DNA of 64,000 nucleotides from Panicum virgatum (Eukaryota > Streptophyta > Magnoliopsida > Poales > Poaceae), in contig NC_053153.1 in the NCBI RefSeq assembly GCF_016808335.1, positions 18,177,033 through 18,241,032 of the forward strand, read 5' to 3'. The position numbers and the translations under genes are program-made. This document shows positions 59,839 to 64,000 of the stretch, piece after piece (position 1 is the first letter of the stretch; each line of letters begins with the position of its first letter). The notes under the pieces are model-generated. The model was not told the DNA's origin. It made no database searches and saw only the letters and a list, made by a program, of their open reading frames with translations.

Positions 59839-61047
59839 CACTACTACAGAACAGCTATTTAGTACCGGTTCCCAACTGCCTTTTATCCTGGTTTTTCAAC
59901 CGGGACAGTCCAGCCGGGACAACTGCAAGAATCTTTTTTCCCAATGACTATTGAACCGGGATAAAAGCTATTTTTCACAAACAAACAAAAAAATCAGATC
60001 GCTAGCTCCCGCATTTGCACTCGGGAGCTAGTTCTCCAAATCTAAAAAAATCATCCAAAATTGCAATCTCAAAATCAAGATCTAAAATTAACCATCACAT
60101 ACACAAAGATCTAACAGAGCACATGTTATCTCACAAGCAATACGCTTAACTCACATGACCATCACAACAAAGCACATGTTATCTCACAGATCTAAAATTG
60201 ATTTATTCACATACACAAAGATTCACAAACAAAAAAAAATTCACCAACAAAGCTCATCGCCAATCTTGCTCTCGCCAGGCGCTGCGGTGGCGGCTCCCCA
60301 GGCGTCCTCCCGCCGGTCTCCTTGCGCGGCGGTGGCAACTGGCCGGCCCATGGCCGCGCGCGGCGCTCGGCGGCCTGCATCCTTCCCCGTCGGCGACCTG
60401 GCCTCCCGCGGCGGCAGAGGCTCGCCAGCCGCCCACGAGCCCACCAGCGTACCTGCCGGTACCTGGCGGCGGGGGCTCGCCGGCCCCGCGCGCTAGGCCT
60501 CGCCGGCCACCCGCTGGCGGCGGCCTGGGCCCGCGCGGCGGCTCGCCGGCCCCGCTGGCTGCGGCCCATGCCCGTGCTGCGGCTCTCCAGCCCCGCTGGC
60601 GGCAGTGGCTCGCCGGCCCCGCGCGCTAGGCCTCGCCGGCCATGGAGGGACAGGAGGGAGGGAAGAAGCTAATGGTGAGAGATGTCGGAGTCTGAGAGAA
60701 AGAGATAAGGGTGAGAGGAAGAGAGAGAGGGAGCTCGAGATAAATAAATCCACCCGAGTCGGCGTCGCCATATTTTGTCCCGGTTGGATGCTGGACTCGG
60801 GACTAAATAGCCCCCTTTAGTCCCGGGTGGGGTTACCAGCCGGGACTATTTTAGTCCCGGCTGGTAACCCCACCCGGGACTAAAGGGGGCTATTTAGTCC
60901 CAGTTGAAATGACTATCCGGGATAAAAGATTTTTTTTGCCTCCTGCCGGTTCTAGATTTTACACCCGGGACAAAAGACTTTATTGGTCCCAGGTCTAATT
61001 GTAACGGGGACAAATGTGTAGGAACAAAGACTTGTTCTGTAATAGGG
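59839..61047. mobile_element. Non-autonomous CACTA element (1209 bp)
   Basis: The left end is CACTACTACAGAACAG and the right end TGTTCTGTAATAGGG (13 of 15 matching its complement). The 3-bp flank CTA is duplicated (59836-59838 and 61048-61050). Subterminal GTCCCGG/CCGGGAC units recur at both ends. The GC-rich middle (60260-60660) has overlapping Ala/Pro/Arg-rich frames on both strands and no supported gene, though it may be captured host DNA. Confidence 0.85.
60799..60901. repeat. Perfect 49-bp inverted repeat with a 5-nt loop
   Basis: Arms 60799-60847 and 60853-60901 are exact reverse complements (start GGGACTAAATAGCCCCCTTT), with loop ATTTT. A transcript would fold into an almost ideal hairpin. 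Confidence 0.95.
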
Positions 61048-61050
61048 CTA

Positions 61051-62032
61051 CGGGGCTTACCATCTTAGGTGTGAACGCGAGCACCTTATGGGGGGTGTCG
61101 GCCTGCAAGTGGCGCCTGCCCACTGGACAGGGCCCTAGTCTATGGGCTAGGACCGCCGTAGCCCAGGGTCGTTCCTCGAGGGACTCCGGAATGCTCTAGG
61201 ATCTTCCTAGGGTTCTTACATCATCCCGGGACCTTTTCTTGTGCGTTGGCCCGAGGTGGTGGCTGCTCCTTTCCACGCCTGCTTGAGGCGATGGGAGGTG
61301 GCATTAGCGGGGCCACCCCACCATCCATCGCCTAATTATACAATGTGACATGGGCGGGGCAGGGGGGCTCTCCCTTACCCGATCACAACGCCGTCTATAG
61401 GCACACCTCCCCTGCAATCACGTTGTTTTACAAGGAAGGCACGTCGTCCTTGGGCCCGACCTGGCAACAGCAAAATGGATGCATTAAATGCACCATCAGG
61501 CGAATCCTTCTCGATGAAGGAATCACTCCGGCTCTGGGAGATGCGCAGCCTCCCCTAGTCTCGACATCTTTGGGAGAGACCTCGTGTTGGTGCCCTAGTT
61601 CAGCCCATTGTTGATGATGGGTTGGGAGGACATTTTAGCCCATTTAGCCTTAATTTATTCAAGTCCAGGGGATCCCGTTCCCGTGGCGTTGACAAGGGCC
61701 GTTTTCGTATGGATGAGGAGGCATATGCAGGAAGAAAATAAAGTGACTATTATTCTTATTAGCTCTTAGAGGGAAATGAACTGTCCTTAATAGATTCATC
61801 TTGTGAATTTGCTCTGGTTTATGCAATTTATTTTATAATTAATTTATGCTTAGTCTTCTAATTAGCATCAAACATCAGATGTGACCCGACCTAAAATTAA
61901 TCTCTGGATCCAAACACTCTCTTAGTTTTGCAAGAGAATTCCTTATTAGACGCCACTAAAGTCACTGGATCCTTTCTTAGTCCTCAAAAAAATTTCGTCC
62001 CGCGACCACGATTTCAACTTTCACCCCCTAAT
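61051..62032. other. Intergenic, possibly an old LTR remnant
   Basis: A moderately GC-rich stretch (61050-61640) and the part left of the CACTA element (59720-59835, with GTAACACCCTACGTC) look like one retroelement LTR split by that insertion, but no LTR ends were found. From 61640 on nothing is recognisable. Confidence 0.3.
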
Positions 62033-62183
62033 TTGACACTCCATCTATTTTTCCATACATTATTAAATTTAAGTGGTATGTGAAAAGATAGCTGCGGTGG
62101 GACCCACATCCTTCAAATGGGTAAAATAGTTTTTTCACATACCATTTATCGGTGGATGGATGGAAAAATGAACACAGTGTCAA
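62033..62183. mobile_element. MITE-like inverted repeat
   Basis: It starts TTGACACTCCATCTATTTTT and ends in AGTGTCAA. The arms GGTATGTGAAAA and TTTTTTCACATACC pair farther in. The target duplication is unclear, so the superfamily is open. Confidence 0.5.
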
Positions 62184-62612
62184 CTTGAGAATGAAAGATA
62201 AAATCGTGGCCAGACAAGGAACGAAACTGTAGAGAATAAGAAAGGACCAAAATTATTTGGTGATGTCAAATAATTTTTCTTTTGAAAATTAATGATGTCA
62301 AATAGTGAATCCTCTCTAGTTTTGGCCGGCCCAAAATACTTTTCACTCATTGTTTCTTTCGTAATGGACAGAGAAGGCGCGTTGTTGATGGCAGCTGGTG
62401 GGGCCCACCCGGGCCGTTGGCTTGACTCTTCTGCTCGTGCACGCACCGGCCGCCCCACGCGGCCACGCCCCGACCTCCCTCTCCGGTGGGGTATCTTCCC
62501 CCCTTCTCCTCCCCTCTAACGCACCCACCACCCACCGCCCCTCCCGTCGCCTAGTCGGATAGTCCCAGTTCCCCCCGCTCCCGCGCCGCCACAGCCGCCG
62601 TCGGGGAGCGCC
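62184..62612 (+). promoter_or_regulatory. Upstream region and 5' leader of the DUF21/CBS gene
   Basis: AT-rich to about 62390, then GC-rich with CCCCTTCTCCTCCCCTC pyrimidine patches and GCCACAGCCGCCG before the start codon. No convincing TATA box was found, as is common for housekeeping plant genes. Confidence 0.4.
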
Positions 62613-64000
62613 ATGCCCGCCGCGACCTCGCTGCTGCTGGGCGGCGGCAGGCTCCCGCGGTTCCAATTCCAGTCCCTCCGCGCGCCCACCAAGCCGCCCT
62701 TCCGCGACACCGCCTCCTCCCCGCACGTCCCGCTCCGCCGATACTGCGCCCGCGTGGGCCCCCGCCCTCTGGCCCCCGTCTCCGCGCTGCCCGTGCCGGT
62801 GACGGCCGCTGCTTCCCCACCGGGGGTGGAGGAGGATGGCTGGGTCAGGGCGGTGGCTGCGGCCGTGAGGAGGGTAGCGGTGGCGGTGGCGTGCGGGGCG
62901 CTCGCGGCGGCTTGGTGCCGCCGGGCAATGGCCGTGGGGGCCGCGGCGGGAGCGGGGGCCGCGGCGCCGGGGGCGGCGGAGGCGGCCGCAGGGTTCGGAG
63001 GGTTGGCGCTGCACGGGGGGTGGCCCAGGGTGCTGCAGGTTCTGCAGCTGATCAGGGAGCAGGGCCTGGTCCTGGCCGCGCTGCTCGGCCTCTCTGCCTT
63101 CTTCTCCATGGCGGAGACCTCTATCACGACGCTATGGCCTTGGAAAGTAAATGCAACAAGTCTGCCGAGACCCATTTTCTGACATTCTGTTATTAGCATA
63201 GCAATTAGCGTGCCGACTCGAAATGGTTCATAGTTTTATTCTGCTCGTTTTGCAATTAGTTTAGTTTCCTAGGTACAGAGGTAGGGTAGTGACAGATTTT
63301 GAAGACTTAGGTGGGCTGTTTGGTGCCAGTGTGGTGCAGAGAGGGAGGGATGGACAGTAGTGATGGAGTTCCAGATAGGTGATCGTCTAGGGTAGTGTCT
63401 CACCAGCACCTTGTATGAGCTATTATGCTCATTACACCTGGATGATTATGCAATCAACTTACATGACCAGGCGGCAGGCAGTGGATTGGAGGTGGTACAA
63501 TGATAGCTGATGGCATTTGTATGGCTTGTACATGATTACCATCCTGCCTTGCACCAAATTGCAAGTTATTCTCAATTCAGGAATTAAGGCAATAAGGCGC
63601 CACCCTGCTAGGCTGATACTCGCATGGGGGAATTTTTAGAACACTGTTCTCAAACCTTTCTTTCTTGCTGATGGGTACACTTTTCATAAACTAAGTGATT
63701 GTATGCTGGCTTTTTCTTCCATCAGGTTCGTGAACTAGCTGAAAAGGAACCTGAGAATGGTGTTTTCAAAATGCTCCGAAGTGATGTTACTCGCTTCCTG
63801 ACAACCATTCTCATTGGCACAACGTAATCCTTGCATTCCTAAGTTCTGCATCACTAATTTTAGTTTTATTTTACTAACCTTAATTTGTATTTTTTATTCT
63901 GATCTGGCATATTTTGTATTAGATAGTGTGGTCAACATTGGCGCAACTGCAATTGTTACTGATGCAGCAACAGCAATGTTTGGTGAAGCAGGTGTTAGTG
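62613..64000 (+). CDS. Plastid-targeted DUF21/CBS-domain membrane protein (CNNM/CorC-like), 5' part
   Basis: Exons: 62613-63146 (178 codons), 63726-63823, and 63927 to beyond the window. The frame is continuous; the third exon must start at TGTGGTCAAC, since using the earlier AG would give a stop. The first 70 or so residues are rich in Ser, Arg, Pro and Ala without acidic residues, as in a chloroplast transit peptide. A hydrophobic segment (LVLAALLGLSAFFSMAET) leads into ITTLWPWKVRELAEKEPENG and TTILIGTTVVNIGATAIVTD, the start of a DUF21 transmembrane domain. This matches Arabidopsis At1g55930/At3g13070, reported as chloroplast-envelope magnesium transporters (MGR8/MGR9). CBS and CorC_HlyC domains should follow outside the window. 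The two introns seen have GT/AG ends. Confidence 0.9.

Noticed and set aside
60155..60771. Overlapping GC-rich frames in the CACTA element
   Set aside because: Both strands are open with Ala/Pro/Arg composition and no known domain. Capture of a host fragment cannot be excluded, but a gene is not supported.
62343..63199. Long minus-strand frames opposite the DUF21/CBS gene
   Set aside because: They are shadows of the GC-rich first exon. The plus strand has the conserved protein and splice sites.

Overview
The window is plant nuclear DNA, almost certainly from a grass and probably a panicoid one. The evidence is GC-rich first exons next to AT-rich introns, a CYP71-type P450, many Stowaway, Tourist and hAT MITEs, CACTA and MULE elements, a Copia Gag of the SIRE type, and Gypsy-type primer binding sites. 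No bacterial, organellar, rRNA, tRNA or CRISPR feature was seen. Only three transcription units look intact: the transposase of a large DNA transposon (17.6-21.3 kb, minus), a two-exon cytochrome P450 (38.6-40.6 kb, minus), and the 5' part of a plastid-targeted DUF21/CBS-type membrane protein that runs off the right edge (from 62.6 kb, plus).

Layout. 1-2580: 5' part of a minus-strand Gypsy-type retrotransposon (leader, primer binding site, 1.46-kb LTR). 2581-6731: remains of a CACTA transposon whose TNPA-like/Ulp1-like gene is broken. 6735-7492: LINE pieces split by a small CACTA-like insertion. 7591-22286: a 14.7-kb MULE-type transposon with 45-bp terminal inverted repeats, lying between two long TA microsatellites. 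It carries a 14-exon Ulp1-protease-like gene (plus strand, one premature stop) and, converging on it, an 8-exon FAR1-type transposase gene (871 codons, open throughout). Its non-coding DNA is filled with a CAGTAAT-like motif. 22.3-26.4 kb: MITEs, a CGATTATCG-rich stretch and a GC-rich stretch without a supported gene. 26399-36614: a decayed minus-strand Copia element carrying two nested solo LTRs. 36.6-45.2 kb: the P450 gene, a tandem duplication of its 3' end, MITEs and gene-like remnants. 45196-54672: a young non-coding LTR element (LTRs differ at 4 of 324 positions) with a nested 3.3-kb solo LTR. 54.7-62 kb: exon-like remnants, hAT elements, a P450 relic, a LINE relic and a non-autonomous CACTA element with a perfect 49-bp hairpin. 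62613 to end: the DUF21/CBS gene.

The most interesting object is the TA-flanked MULE. Its target site, terminal repeats, transposase and accessory protease gene can be read as one unit. The second is the pair of 3.0-3.3-kb solo LTRs (32.0 and 50.3 kb), which share a promoter, splice-like sites, a poly(A) signal and two protein-like blocks.

Exon borders were chosen by eye from GT/AG sites and reading-frame continuity. Family names rest on remembered motifs, not on searches.
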